From assembly GCA_046154645.1 (NCBI GenBank), contig JBJXDZ010000046.1, positions 1-64,000 on the forward strand: a stretch of DNA of 64,000 nt, in the 5' to 3' direction. The notes under the pieces were generated by a model. The model was given only the letters and a program-made list of their open reading frames with translations, did not search any database and was not told the origin of the DNA. Source of the DNA: Ga0077555 sp046154645. GTDB taxonomy: Bacteria; Pseudomonadota; Alphaproteobacteria; Rhizobiales; Hyphomicrobiaceae. Below, piece after piece: positions 25,473 to 34,123 of this stretch (its first letter is position 1; every line of letters begins with the position of its first letter). The position numbers and the translations under genes are program-made.

Positions 25473-26270
25473 ATGCTGATCAATCTCAAAGGCCGCCGCC
25501 TCTACTACGATCTGGTCGGGCCAGAGAAAGCGCCGGTCGTGTGCTTCTGCCATTCGTTGTCGTCGGACGGCGGCATGTGGGCCGAGCAGATGCAGCCGCT
25601 CCTCGCCGCCGGATTTCGCGTGCTCCGCCTCGACATGCGCGGCCACGGCGGCAGCGATCCGGTCTCCGGCGACTACACGATGGCGGCGCTCGCTGACGAC
25701 GTGGCCGTGGCGCTGGATCATCTCGGCATCGCGAAGGTCCACTATATCGGCTTGTCGATCGGCGGCATGTTGGGGCAAGCATTCGCCGTCGGCCATGGCA
25801 GCCGACTGCTGTCGGCCATGTGGTGCGATACCTCGCCGCAAACACCACCCGGAGCCAAAGATGCCTGGGGCCCGCGCATCGACACTGTGAAGACAGCGAA
25901 CTCGCTCGCCCCACTTGCCGACGGCACCATGGAGCGCTGGTTTTCTCCCGCCTGGAAGCCAAGGCAACCAGGGCGCTGGAAAGAGATCCACAGCACGATT
26001 GCTGGCACCACGCCTGCCGGCTACATCGGCTGTGCTGCGGCCATTCTGAATTTCGATTTCGTGCCGCAACTGCCGAAGCTGAAGCTGCCCGTTCTCGTCG
26101 TCTGCGGTAGCGACGACCAGGGCACGCCGCCTGCCGGCAATCGCCGCATCGCCGAGCTGGTGCCGGGTGGCCGCTACGAGGAAATCCCGACCGCGCGGCA
26201 TTTCCCAAACGTCGAGTTCCCCGACATCTTCAACAAGCTGATGCTGGACTGGCTGGCGAAAAACCGCTGA
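25473..26270 (+). CDS. alpha/beta hydrolase (3-oxoadipate enol-lactonase-like)
   Basis: A 265-residue alpha/beta hydrolase. The nucleophile elbow is GLSIGGMLGQ, the oxyanion region CFCHSLSSDGGMW and RLDMRGHGGSD, the acid GSDDQGTPP and the catalytic His RHFPNVE. These fit the PcaD-like enol-lactonase subfamily. It starts after GGAGAAGCCC. It is followed 44 bases later by an amidohydrolase, consistent with lactone or ester cleavage in ring catabolism; the natural substrate is not certain. Confidence 0.88.
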   Translation: MLINLKGRRLYYDLVGPEKAPVVCFCHSLSSDGGMWAEQMQPLLAAGFRVLRLDMRGHGGSDPVSGDYTMAALADDVAVALDHLGIAKVHYIGLSIGGMLGQAFAVGHGSRLLSAMWCDTSPQTPPGAKDAWGPRIDTVKTANSLAPLADGTMERWFSPAWKPRQPGRWKEIHSTIAGTTPAGYIGCAAAILNFDFVPQLPKLKLPVLVVCGSDDQGTPPAGNRRIAELVPGGRYEEIPTARHFPNVEFPDIFNKLMLDWLAKNR

Positions 26271-26314
26271 CATTGGCCGCGACACGCCTCCCTTGACGCT
26301 TGAGGATTCCCGCT

Positions 26315-27226
26315 ATGGCCACTCGACCCAGCCACTGGAAAGCACCGCAGCCGCAGGTCCGCGTTGCCTTCGATGTGCCGCCCGGCGCATGCGATTGCCA
26401 CACGCACATCCACGGCCCGACGGCGGAGTTCCCTTACTTTGCTGGCCGCGTCTACACACCGGAGGCGGCGCTGCCTGAGGAGATGTCAGCGCTGCACGCG
26501 GCTCTCGGCATCGAGCGCGTTGTCATCGTGACGCCCAGCGTCTACGGCACCGACAACCGCGCCTCGGTGTGGGGCATGAAGGCGCGAGGTAGCGCGGCGC
26601 GTGGCGTCGCGGTGATCGATGACACCACGTCCGCGGCGGAGCTCAAGGATCTGCATGCGGCCGGCATGCGCGGCATTCGCCTCAATCTGGCGACCAGCGG
26701 CGACAACGACCCGTCGATTGGCCGCAAGCGGCTCGAACAGGCGATGGCACGCATGCAGTCACTGGGTTGGCACGTCCAGCTCTACACCAATCTCGCCATG
26801 ATCAAGGCCATGCAGGATCTGGTCCTCACAGCGTCCGTGCCCGTGGTGTTCGATCACTTCGGTGGCGCCAAGGCGGCGCTGGGAACAAGCCAGCCGGGCT
26901 TCTCCGACCTGCTCGAGTTGCTCAAATCGGGCCGCGCCTACGTCAAGGTGTCCGGCGCCTATCGCGCTTCCGAGCAGGCGCCCGACTACGCCGACGCCGC
27001 GCCACTCGCCCAGGCTCTGATCGCCGCCAACCCTGACCGTATCGTCTGGGGCACGGACTGGCCGCATCCCAATTCCCATGCCCCCGGCAAGAAGGCCGCT
27101 GATCTGCGCCCGTTCCACCACATCGATGACGCCCGTGTGCTCAACCAGCTGGCGATCTGGGCCCCGGATGCGGCGACGCGCCGGAAGATCCTGGTCGACA
27201 ACCCCGCCCGTCTTTACGGTTTCTGA
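26315..27226 (+). CDS. amidohydrolase family protein (2-pyrone-4,6-dicarboxylate hydrolase-like)
   Basis: A 303-residue metal-dependent hydrolase of the amidohydrolase_2 family. The metal-binding HxH is in DCHTHIHGP, followed by FDHFGG and the active-site Asp in GTDWPHPNSHAP. The pattern matches LigI/PDC-hydrolase and D-galactarolactone isomerase relatives. GAGG precedes the ATG. It probably forms an operon with the upstream hydrolase and M24 genes and hydrolyses a lactone or decarboxylates a carboxylate. Confidence 0.88.
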   Translation: MATRPSHWKAPQPQVRVAFDVPPGACDCHTHIHGPTAEFPYFAGRVYTPEAALPEEMSALHAALGIERVVIVTPSVYGTDNRASVWGMKARGSAARGVAVIDDTTSAAELKDLHAAGMRGIRLNLATSGDNDPSIGRKRLEQAMARMQSLGWHVQLYTNLAMIKAMQDLVLTASVPVVFDHFGGAKAALGTSQPGFSDLLELLKSGRAYVKVSGAYRASEQAPDYADAAPLAQALIAANPDRIVWGTDWPHPNSHAPGKKAADLRPFHHIDDARVLNQLAIWAPDAATRRKILVDNPARLYGF

Positions 27227-27314
27227 AGGATCGGGCGACGGCAACGGCCAGTAAATATTAACTCTGCCCCGCTAGTCTCCCTCTGTGATCTGGGTATTGC
27301 GTGGGGACGCTTCA

Positions 27315-28034
27315 ATGAGCACGAGTGGGGCTGAGACGCTGGCGTCAGCGATGGCGCAACCGCGTCACACCGTGGCCGCGACCTATGGCAATGCCAATTC
27401 GCTGCCCTTCCAATTCCGCCGCAAGCGCTTCGAGCACATCAAGCCTCTGATCGAGGCGACCATCGCCCGCAAAGGCGCGTGCCGCATCGCCGATATCGGT
27501 GGCACGGCCTATTACTGGAGCATCTTCGGCGACTACGTGGCCTCCCGACCGATCGAGATCCATCTCTACAATCTCGAGGCGGCACCGACCAACAACCCGA
27601 AGATCAAGAGCTTCAAGGGCGATGCCACCCGCCTCGATGACATCGCCGACAACAGCTACGATGTCGTGCACGCCAACTCGGTGATCGAGCACGTCGGCAC
27701 CTGGGACGCCATGAGCCGCATGTCTGGCCACGTGCGCCGTATTGCGCCGGCTTACTATGTGCAGACGCCGAACTTCTGGTTCCCCTACGAGCCGCACTTC
27801 CGCGCGCCGCTGTTCCATTGGCTGCCCGAGCAGGTGCGCGCCCGCCTGCTGATGCAATTCAATCTCGGTTTCGGCGGCCGCCGCACCAGCTTCGATGCGG
27901 CCATGCGCGGCGTGCAGTCGGCGGTGCTGATCGATCGCCGCCAGATGCGGGAGCTGTTCCCGGACGCCGAGATCCGCGGCGAGCGCGTGGTGGGGTTGAC
28001 GAAATCGCTGATGGCCGTGCGGCCAGCGGCGTGA
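27315..28034 (+). CDS. class I SAM-dependent methyltransferase-like protein
   Basis: A 239-residue protein with a Rossmann-type methyltransferase core. Motif I is CRIADIGGTAYYW, motif II the acidic IHLYNLEAAP strand, and DNSYDVVHANSVIEHVG is the characteristic post-II segment. Substrate unknown; similar proteins occur near glycan and lipid genes. Its start is weakly supported because only a poor GGGGA precedes it. Confidence 0.8.
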   Translation: MSTSGAETLASAMAQPRHTVAATYGNANSLPFQFRRKRFEHIKPLIEATIARKGACRIADIGGTAYYWSIFGDYVASRPIEIHLYNLEAAPTNNPKIKSFKGDATRLDDIADNSYDVVHANSVIEHVGTWDAMSRMSGHVRRIAPAYYVQTPNFWFPYEPHFRAPLFHWLPEQVRARLLMQFNLGFGGRRTSFDAAMRGVQSAVLIDRRQMRELFPDAEIRGERVVGLTKSLMAVRPAA

Positions 28035-28038
28035 GTTC

Positions 28039-28935
28039 TCAGCTGAGAAGGGCGTCGGCGACGCAATCCTCATAAGCCGGTTGCCGTGCAATGAAGCCGC
28101 CGGATTCGAGGCTTGCGGCGAGGCGGGCGAAACCGGCGCGCGACACAGCCGTGCCGCCACGCGACCACAGCTGAGCGGCTTGATAGCGCTGGAATGCGGT
28201 CACCAGATCGGCCCGCTCCACCTGCGTGAAGTAGGATGCCACCGCCTCGGCGAGGTCGGCTGCCGAATGCTGCGCCAGCCAGCCCTGCATGTGGCCGGCA
28301 GCCCGCGCCAGCGCCGCGAAGGCCTCGCGATTGCGCACCATCCCGTCACGGGTCGCCAGCAGCGTCGTGTATGAGGTCTCGCCGCGCGCACTTGCGGCGT
28401 GCACGATCTTGCCGATGCCCTGTCGCTCGGCCATCGACGCGAACGGCTCGAACATCTGCGCGATATCGATGTCGCCGCGCCCCAAGGCCGCGAGATTGTC
28501 CACCATGGTGCGGTCCGCGATGCGATTGACGCGGGCCGGATCCAAGCCGATCTCGCGCAGGTCGTGCTGCAGGCAGAGCCACGGCGTCGGCACTTCCGAC
28601 ACCGAGCCCAGGCGCAGCCGTGCCAGATCGCCAAGCGCAAAAGGCGCCGCATCCGGTCGCATGACCAGATAGAATGGATCGCGCCGCACCACCTCGCAGA
28701 AGCACACGAGCGGCGGACCGCCGGCTTCATCCCGTGCCTTCATGACGCGCATGGGGCCGCCCCACGTCACATCGATGCTGCCATCCATCAGCGACATCGT
28801 ACCGGCGCCAGGCGTCGCCGAGTTGACCAGCGTCACCTCGACGCCCTCCCGCGCGGCGAACCCGAGCGCGAGCGTGGCGTAAAACGGCGCGTAGAACACG
28901 GCGCGAAAATTCTCGGCCAGCCGGATCTTGTGCAT
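28039..28935 (-). CDS. NMT1/THI5-like solute-binding protein without signal peptide
   Basis: A 298-residue periplasmic-binding-fold protein of the SsuA/ThiY/THI5-like family. It shows AENFRAVFYAPFYATLALGFAAREGVEVTLVNS, SLMDGSIDVTWGGPMRVM and LAALGRGDIDIAQMFEPFA, which are typical ligand-lobe segments. Unusually the protein begins MHKIRLAENF with no signal peptide or lipobox, and upstream codons do not supply one. It may act in the cytoplasm like Thi5-type pyrimidine synthases, or be a binding domain without a transporter. No permease or ATPase gene adjoins. Confidence 0.78.
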   Translation of the reverse strand: MHKIRLAENFRAVFYAPFYATLALGFAAREGVEVTLVNSATPGAGTMSLMDGSIDVTWGGPMRVMKARDEAGGPPLVCFCEVVRRDPFYLVMRPDAAPFALGDLARLRLGSVSEVPTPWLCLQHDLREIGLDPARVNRIADRTMVDNLAALGRGDIDIAQMFEPFASMAERQGIGKIVHAASARGETSYTTLLATRDGMVRNREAFAALARAAGHMQGWLAQHSAADLAEAVASYFTQVERADLVTAFQRYQAAQLWSRGGTAVSRAGFARLAASLESGGFIARQPAYEDCVADALLS

Positions 28936-29102
28936 GGTAGGGGCCTCGTTGCCTGGAGCTTCCATGCCGAGTCGTGGCACGGCTGCGGGCGTTTTGCCAT
29001 CCCGATGCCCAATCACCCGGCTTGCTTCACGATGGCCCTTGCCGTGATATGCGGTGTCGACGTTTGTTGCTGCCGTCAACACTGAACAACCAGGAACCGC
29101 CC

Positions 29103-30080
29103 ATGCGCCTGTTGCCGAGACTATTGAGCCTGCTGGTTCTGGGACTTGCCACGACGCTGCCCGCCGCAGCGCAGGCACCCGCCTATCCCAACCGGCCAAT
29201 CCAGCTCGTGGTGACGGTTCCCCCCGGCGGCGCCGCGGATTTTGTTGCCCGGCTGATCGGCGGCCGCCTGCAGGAGACGCTCGGCCAGCCCATCATCGTC
29301 GTCAACAAGGGCGGCGCCGGCGGCACCATTGCAACCGATTTCGTCGCCAAGTCGAAGAACGACGGTTACACGCTGCTGCTCAACGCCATCAGCACGCACG
29401 GCATCGGCCCGCATCTCTACAAATCGCTGCCCTACGATCCCAACAAGGACTTCGCACCCATTGGCTTGGTGGCGCAGATTCCGCTGATCATGACCATCCA
29501 CAAGGATGTGCCCGCGAAGTCCGTGGCCGACGTGATCGCGCTGGCCAAATCGCAGCCGGGCAAGATCGCCTACGCGTCGCCCGGCAAAGGTGGCGCGCCG
29601 CATCTCACCGCTGAGTTGTTCAAGCTGGTGACCAGCACCGATCTGCTGCATGTACCCTACAAGGGTAGCGGCCCCGCCGTCATCGATCTGGCCGCCGGCC
29701 GCGTGCAGATCATGTTCGACGGTGTGCCGGCCTTGAAGCCGCATCTCGATTCTGGTGCCCTGCGCGCGCTCGCCGCCGCCAGCGACAAGCGCAATCCCCT
29801 GCTGCCGGAACTGCCAACGTTCCAGGAGTTGGGCTTCAAGGGCCTGGAGGTGAGCCTGTGGTATGGCCTCGTGGCGCCAGCTGGGACACCGGACGCGATC
29901 CTGGTCCAGCTCAACGGCGAATTGCAGAAAGCGCTCGCCCATCCGCAGGTGACGGACGGTTTCTCCAAGCAGGCTGTCAATGCCGCGCCTGGGACGCCTG
30001 CACAGTTCGCAGCCTTCATGCGTGACGAGCAGGAGCGCTGGGGCAAAGTCGTGAAAGCCGCCGGCATCGAAGCGGATTGA
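29103..30080 (+). CDS. Bug-family tripartite tricarboxylate transporter substrate-binding protein
   Basis: A 325-residue TctC/Bug protein with a signal peptide (MRLLPRLLSLLVLGLATTL, cleavage after AAAQA). Mature sequence begins YPNRPIQLVVTVPPGGAADFVARLI, a hallmark of the family, followed by NKGGAGGTIATDFVAKSKNDGYTLL and HVPYKGSGPAVIDLAAGRVQIMFD. Binds small carboxylates or amides in the periplasm. No TctA/TctB membrane partners are adjacent, which is common for Bug proteins. It lies just upstream of the glycine riboswitch but is a separate unit. Confidence 0.9.
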   Translation: MRLLPRLLSLLVLGLATTLPAAAQAPAYPNRPIQLVVTVPPGGAADFVARLIGGRLQETLGQPIIVVNKGGAGGTIATDFVAKSKNDGYTLLLNAISTHGIGPHLYKSLPYDPNKDFAPIGLVAQIPLIMTIHKDVPAKSVADVIALAKSQPGKIAYASPGKGGAPHLTAELFKLVTSTDLLHVPYKGSGPAVIDLAAGRVQIMFDGVPALKPHLDSGALRALAAASDKRNPLLPELPTFQELGFKGLEVSLWYGLVAPAGTPDAILVQLNGELQKALAHPQVTDGFSKQAVNAAPGTPAQFAAFMRDEQERWGKVVKAAGIEAD

Positions 30081-30144
30081 CCTCGCCGAGCTTCTGCAAC
30101 CGCTGGTCGACCTGAGACAGACGCTGCGCGCGCTGCAACCGCGG

Positions 30145-30172
30145 TTGACATCCCCGGGGAGCCCCCTATCCT
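30145..30172 (+). promoter_or_regulatory. sigma70-type promoter of the glycine-cleavage operon
   Basis: TTGACA at 30145-30150 and TATCCT at 30167-30172 are separated by 16 bases. The predicted transcription start near 30179 lies just ahead of the riboswitch, which supports the assignment. Confidence 0.7.
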
Positions 30173-30189
30173 GGCTTGCAGCAGCCATT

Positions 30190-30430
30190 CGACGTCCGCG
30201 GAAGAGACCGGCATACTTGTCACCTGCGTCGTGCCGGCGCCGAAGGAGCAACCGCCCCGGAACCTCTCAGGCACCAGGGACCGCGGTCTGATGGCACTCT
30301 GGAAAGCGGTCCGGCCTCGCGGCTTGGCCCACCGAAGGGGTAAAGCGTTACTGACGGCGGCCTGCCATGTGGGCATGTGTTGCGCTGCGCCGGTGCGCTA
30401 ATCTCTCAGGTCCCGTGACAGAGGGGGCTT
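30190..30430 (+). ncRNA. tandem glycine riboswitch
   Basis: Two glycine aptamers in a row. Aptamer I has GCCGAAGGAGCAACC, CTCTCAGGCACCAGGGAC and GGCACTCTGGAAAGC (about 30190-30308). Aptamer II has CACCGAAGGGGTAAAGC, ATCTCTCAGGTCCC and GACAGAGGGG (about 30310-30428). These match the gcvT RNA family. In this family glycine binding turns on expression of gcvT operons, here directly downstream. The leader of about 50 bases between aptamer II and the gcvT start could hold the expression platform. Confidence 0.93.
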
Positions 30431-30480
30431 CAGCTTGCGCTCATCCCGAGCGCGGGATCGATGCCTCGACGGGACCGCAC

Positions 30481-31626
30481 ATGAGCGCCACGGCTGCCAC
30501 TTCCCTGAAGCGCACACCGCTTTACAATCTGCATGTGGCCGCCGGCGCCAAGATGGTGCCGTTCGCAGGCTACGAGATGCCCGTGCAGTATCCGGCCGGC
30601 GTGCTGAAAGAGCATCTGTGGACCCGGGAGAAGGCGGGACTGTTCGATGTCGCGCACATGGGCGTGGCGTTTCTGCAAGGGGCGGATCATGACGCGGTGG
30701 CCAAAGCCCTTGAAGCCTTGGTTCCCGCCGATATCCTCAATCTGACCCCGGGCCAGCAACGGTACTCTCAACTTCTGGCCGACGATGGCGGCATTCTCGA
30801 TGACCTGATGGTGACGCGCTCACCGGAACCGGTCGGCGACGGCAATCTGGTGCTGGTGGTCAACGCCGCCTGCAAGGATGCCGACTATGCCCATATCCGG
30901 GCACGACTTCCGGCGGGCGTGAAGCTGTTCGTTGCCGACGAACGCGCGCTGGTGGCGCTGCAAGGCCCCAAAGCGGCAGTCGTGCTGGCGCGCCACATTC
31001 CCGACATTGCCGCACTGACGTTCATGTCCGGAACCTTCGCCACGCTTGGCGGGCAAACGGTGTTCGTCACGCGCTCCGGCTATACGGGTGAGGACGGGTT
31101 CGAAATCGCGCTGCCGGCCGCCCACGCCGCTGCCATCTGGCAGATGCTGGCCGCCGATGCGGACGTGGCGCCGATCGGCCTCGGCGCGCGAGATTCGCTC
31201 AGGCTGGAAGCCGGGCTCTGTCTTTACGGCCATGATATCGACACCACCACGTCGCCGATCGAGGCGGGGCTCGCCTGGTCGATCCAGAAGCGGCGCCGGG
31301 AAGAAGGCGGCTTCCCGGGTACCGCCCGCATCCAGCGTGAATTGAAGGACGGCCCCACGCGGCGTCGCGTCGGCATCAAGCCCGAGGGCCGCGCACCAGC
31401 TCGCGAAGGCACCGAGATCCTCTCGGCTGGCGGGCAGAAGATCGGCGCCGTCACCTCGGGCGGCTTCGGACCGACGATCAACGGACCGCTCGCCATGGGC
31501 TACGTCACGACGGCCGAGGCCAAGCCCGGCACCAAGGTGCAGCTCGTCGTGCGCGGCAAGCCGCTGCCGGCCGAGGTGGTGACGATGCCCTTCGCGCCGC
31601 ACCGCTATTTCAGGAAGCCCGCGTGA
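30481..31626 (+). CDS. gcvT: glycine cleavage system T protein (aminomethyltransferase)
   Basis: A 381-residue T protein that transfers the methylene group from the aminomethyl-lipoyl H protein to tetrahydrofolate. Typical features are LYNLHVAAGAKMVPFAGYEMPVQYPAG, LFDVAHMG (folate/catalytic Asp region), YTGEDGFEI and RDSLRLEAGLCLYGHDID. SPIEAGLAWSIQKRRR and GFGPTINGPLAMGYV are in the C-terminal domains. It starts 50 bases after the riboswitch and heads the gcv operon. Confidence 0.96.
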   Translation: MSATAATSLKRTPLYNLHVAAGAKMVPFAGYEMPVQYPAGVLKEHLWTREKAGLFDVAHMGVAFLQGADHDAVAKALEALVPADILNLTPGQQRYSQLLADDGGILDDLMVTRSPEPVGDGNLVLVVNAACKDADYAHIRARLPAGVKLFVADERALVALQGPKAAVVLARHIPDIAALTFMSGTFATLGGQTVFVTRSGYTGEDGFEIALPAAHAAAIWQMLAADADVAPIGLGARDSLRLEAGLCLYGHDIDTTTSPIEAGLAWSIQKRRREEGGFPGTARIQRELKDGPTRRRVGIKPEGRAPAREGTEILSAGGQKIGAVTSGGFGPTINGPLAMGYVTTAEAKPGTKVQLVVRGKPLPAEVVTMPFAPHRYFRKPA

Positions 31627-31681
31627 CCATGTCAGCCAACTTCACTGCAACGCAATCCACCACCGGACGAGGGAGCCGAAC

Positions 31682-32059
31682 GTGACCACCGAAAAATTCT
31701 CCAAGGACCATGAGTGGGTGCGCGTCGATGGCGACACGGCCACCATCGGCATCACCAAGCACGCGACCGAGCAATTGGGTGACGTCGTGTTCGTCGAGGT
31801 GCCGGAAGTTGGCCGCAAGGTGGCAGCCGGCGAGCCCTGCGCCGTGGTCGAGAGCGTGAAAGCGGCGAGCGACGTTTATGCGCCGGTTTCCGGTGAGGTG
31901 ATCGCGGCCAATGCGGCCATCGCCAAGTCTCCGGGCGCCGTCAACGAGGATCCGGAGGGCCAGGGCTGGTTCTTCAAGATCAAGTTGACCAATGCCGGCG
32001 AGCTGGCCGGTCTGATGGACCGCGCCGCCTACGACACCTTCGTCAAGGACAGTGCCTGA
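31682..32059 (+). CDS. gcvH: glycine cleavage system H protein
   Basis: A 125-residue lipoyl carrier protein. The lipoylated lysine is Lys60 in VVESVKAASDVYAP, and SKDHEWVRVDGDTATIGIT and EDPEGQGWFFKI are standard H-protein segments. It begins with GTG at 31682 after GAGGGAG. Shuttles the aminomethyl intermediate between the P and T proteins. The next gene on this strand is gcvPA, 385 bases later. Confidence 0.96.
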   Translation: MTTEKFSKDHEWVRVDGDTATIGITKHATEQLGDVVFVEVPEVGRKVAAGEPCAVVESVKAASDVYAPVSGEVIAANAAIAKSPGAVNEDPEGQGWFFKIKLTNAGELAGLMDRAAYDTFVKDSA

Positions 32060-32074
32060 TGGGCGCCGCGAGCC

Positions 32075-32281
32075 TCAGCAGCCGCACTGAAGTTTGCAGC
32101 TTGGACCGAAGCCTCTCTTCAAGCCTTTGTTGTCTTGGCCGCAGCTTTTCACGCACGCTTGCGAGCAGCTTGATTTTTTCTGCTCGAAGATGGGTTCGCG
32201 ATGGGATGCGGCATGCGGCGTTGATGCAACCATGGTGAACGCAAGGGCAAGAGCCCCGACAACCGACAAAGACCTGATCAT
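32075..32281 (-). CDS. small secreted cysteine-rich peptide, family unknown
   Basis: A 68-residue open frame antisense in the gcvH-gcvPA gap. It has a clear signal peptide (MIRSLSVVGALALAFTMVAS, cleavage near TPHAAS) and a mature part of about 40 residues with six cysteines spaced CxxxCxxxC then CxxxCxC and basic residues between, enough for three disulfides. GGTGG lies upstream of the ATG at 32281; a GTG at 32293 is an alternative. I do not recognise the family. It could be a secreted toxin, a metal-binding peptide or a non-functional frame, but the signal-plus-cysteine pattern is unlikely by chance. Confidence 0.55.
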   Translation of the reverse strand: MIRSLSVVGALALAFTMVASTPHAASHREPIFEQKKSSCSQACVKSCGQDNKGLKRGFGPSCKLQCGC

Positions 32282-32444
32282 GATGATGACCACCCGATGC
32301 TGCGAGAACGACCGGCTGACGCAAGAACTTGACGTGCCGTGATCTTAATTCTTGCAGCTGCGGTCAACAACGCACTGTCCGTCACTTGGGCATCATTTCG
32401 ATTTGACCAGTTAACAGGACAGCTCACCCCGAGGCCGACCATTC

Positions 32445-33788
32445 ATGCGCTATCTGCCCCTCTCCCCTGCTGACCGCCGCGAAATGCTGACCAAGATCGG
32501 TGTCAGCACCGTCGACGACCTGTTCGCGGCCGTGCCCAAGGCCAAGCTGCTCAAGGATGCGGTCAATCTCCCCAACGCCAAGGGCGAGATGGACGTGGAA
32601 CGGGAGCTTGGCCGGCTTGCTGCTAAGAATACCCCCGCCGGCTCGGTGCCGTTCTTTGTCGGGGCTGGCGCCTATCGCCATCACGTGCCGGCGACCGTCG
32701 ATCACCTGATCCAGCGCTCGGAATTCCTGACCAGCTACACGCCCTACCAGCCGGAGATCACACAAGGCACGCTGCAATATCTGTTCGAGTTCCAGACGCA
32801 GGTGGCCCTGCTGACCGGCATGGAGGTGGCAAACGCGTCCATGTACGACGGCTCGACGGCGGCGGGTGAAGCCGTGCTAATGGCGCACCGCATCACGCGG
32901 CGCAAGAAGGCCTTGGTGTGCGGCAACGTGCATCCCCATTACGCGGCCGTGATAGACACCCTGTCCCACCACAGCGGCGCGCAGGTGGAGGCGACGGCGG
33001 CAACGCCAGGCACGGCAAGTGATCCCGTTGCTGCCATCAACGCTGAGACGAGTTGCGTCGTGGTGCAATACCCAGACGTGTTCGGCAACATCGGCGATCT
33101 GGCGCCGATTGCTGCTGCCGCGCACAAGGTGGGCGCGCTGCTCATCGTCGTCGTGACCGAGGTGGTGGCCCTCGGCGCAATCAAGGCCCCCGGCGACATG
33201 GGCGCCGACATCGTCGTGGCCGAAGGGCAATCGATCGGCAACGGACTGACGTTCGGCGGGCCCTATGTCGGCCTCTTTGCCACGCGCGAGAAATTCGTGC
33301 GCCAGATGCCGGGACGCCTGTGCGGCGAGACGGTGGATGCGGAGGGCAAGCGCGGCTTTGTGCTCACCCTGTCGACGCGCGAGCAGCATATCCGACGTGA
33401 GAAGGCGACCAGTAACATCTGCACCAATTCGGGGCTGTGCGCGCTGGCCTTTACGATCCACATGACGTTGCTCGGGGAAGCGGGGTTGCGCCGCCTGGCC
33501 AGCCTCAATCACGCCAATGCCGTGATCCTTGCCGAGCGGCTGGCCGAGATCAAGGGTGTCAGCGTGCTGCCGGCCGCGTTCTTCAACGAATTCACCCTGC
33601 GCGTGCCGGGGCCAGCGGCGGCGATCGTCGACAAGCTCGTCGACAAAGGCGTTCTCGGTGGCGTACCGGTGTCCCGACTGCTACCGAATCGCCCCGATCT
33701 CGCCGACCTCGTCATCGTCGCATCGACCGAGATCAACTCCGACGACGACCGCGCCAGTTATGCCAAGGCGCTCAAGGAGGTGCTGTGA
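32445..33788 (+). CDS. gcvPA: glycine dehydrogenase (decarboxylating) subunit 1
   Basis: A 447-residue N-terminal half of the split P protein. MRYLPLSPADRREMLTKIGV, FVGAGAYRHHVPATVDHLI, FLTSYTPYQPEITQGTLQYLFEFQT and GMEVANASMYDGSTA are diagnostic. With GcvPB it forms the alpha2beta2 enzyme that decarboxylates glycine onto lipoyl-GcvH. The last codons overlap the GTG start of the next small gene, implying coupled translation. Upstream 385 bases carry the antisense peptide gene and may contain an internal promoter. Confidence 0.96.
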   Translation: MRYLPLSPADRREMLTKIGVSTVDDLFAAVPKAKLLKDAVNLPNAKGEMDVERELGRLAAKNTPAGSVPFFVGAGAYRHHVPATVDHLIQRSEFLTSYTPYQPEITQGTLQYLFEFQTQVALLTGMEVANASMYDGSTAAGEAVLMAHRITRRKKALVCGNVHPHYAAVIDTLSHHSGAQVEATAATPGTASDPVAAINAETSCVVVQYPDVFGNIGDLAPIAAAAHKVGALLIVVVTEVVALGAIKAPGDMGADIVVAEGQSIGNGLTFGGPYVGLFATREKFVRQMPGRLCGETVDAEGKRGFVLTLSTREQHIRREKATSNICTNSGLCALAFTIHMTLLGEAGLRRLASLNHANAVILAERLAEIKGVSVLPAAFFNEFTLRVPGPAAAIVDKLVDKGVLGGVPVSRLLPNRPDLADLVIVASTEINSDDDRASYAKALKEVL

Positions 33789-34120
33789 ACACGCCCCGCT
33801 ATCAGATCGCGAACACGCGCTTCACCGCGTTCTTCAATCGCCTGACCAAAGCGCGGCTTGCCGGCAAGGCGCTGGCGCCGTCCATGGCCGAGGCCGTCGG
33901 CCACGAGCTGGCGCAGATCAACCCGGCGACAGACCTGCCGGCGGAGGCCGCCAAGCTGTGGACCGGCTTCCTTGAGACTTACATCACGTTTTCCGGCAAC
34001 GTGCCCGCCGACCCGCTGGCTAAGCTGCGCGGCCTGCCCGACAAGGAAGCGGAGGATGCCATGGAAATGATCGGCGAAATCCAGCAGATCGTCGCTGACA
34101 GCCTCAAGAAGGGACGCTGA
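33785..34120 (+). CDS. hypothetical protein, glycine-cleavage operon
   Basis: A 111-residue protein I do not recognise. It starts with GTG at 33785, overlapping the gcvPA stop, after a near-perfect AAGGAGG. The sequence is mainly helical in character, with the pattern FTAFFNRLTKARLAGKALAPSMAEAVGHELAQIN and a charged C-terminus (EDAMEMIGEIQQIVADSLKKGR). No signal peptide or membrane segment. Its overlap with gcvPA and tight spacing to the next gene make it an operon member, so a link to glycine cleavage is likely but unproven. Confidence 0.75.
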   Translation: MNTPRYQIANTRFTAFFNRLTKARLAGKALAPSMAEAVGHELAQINPATDLPAEAAKLWTGFLETYITFSGNVPADPLAKLRGLPDKEAEDAMEMIGEIQQIVADSLKKGR

Positions 34121-34123
34121 GGC

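Noticed and set aside
32043..32324. alternative minus-strand frame over the cysteine-rich peptide
   Set aside because: No signal peptide or composition bias; the frame with the signal peptide and six cysteines is preferred.
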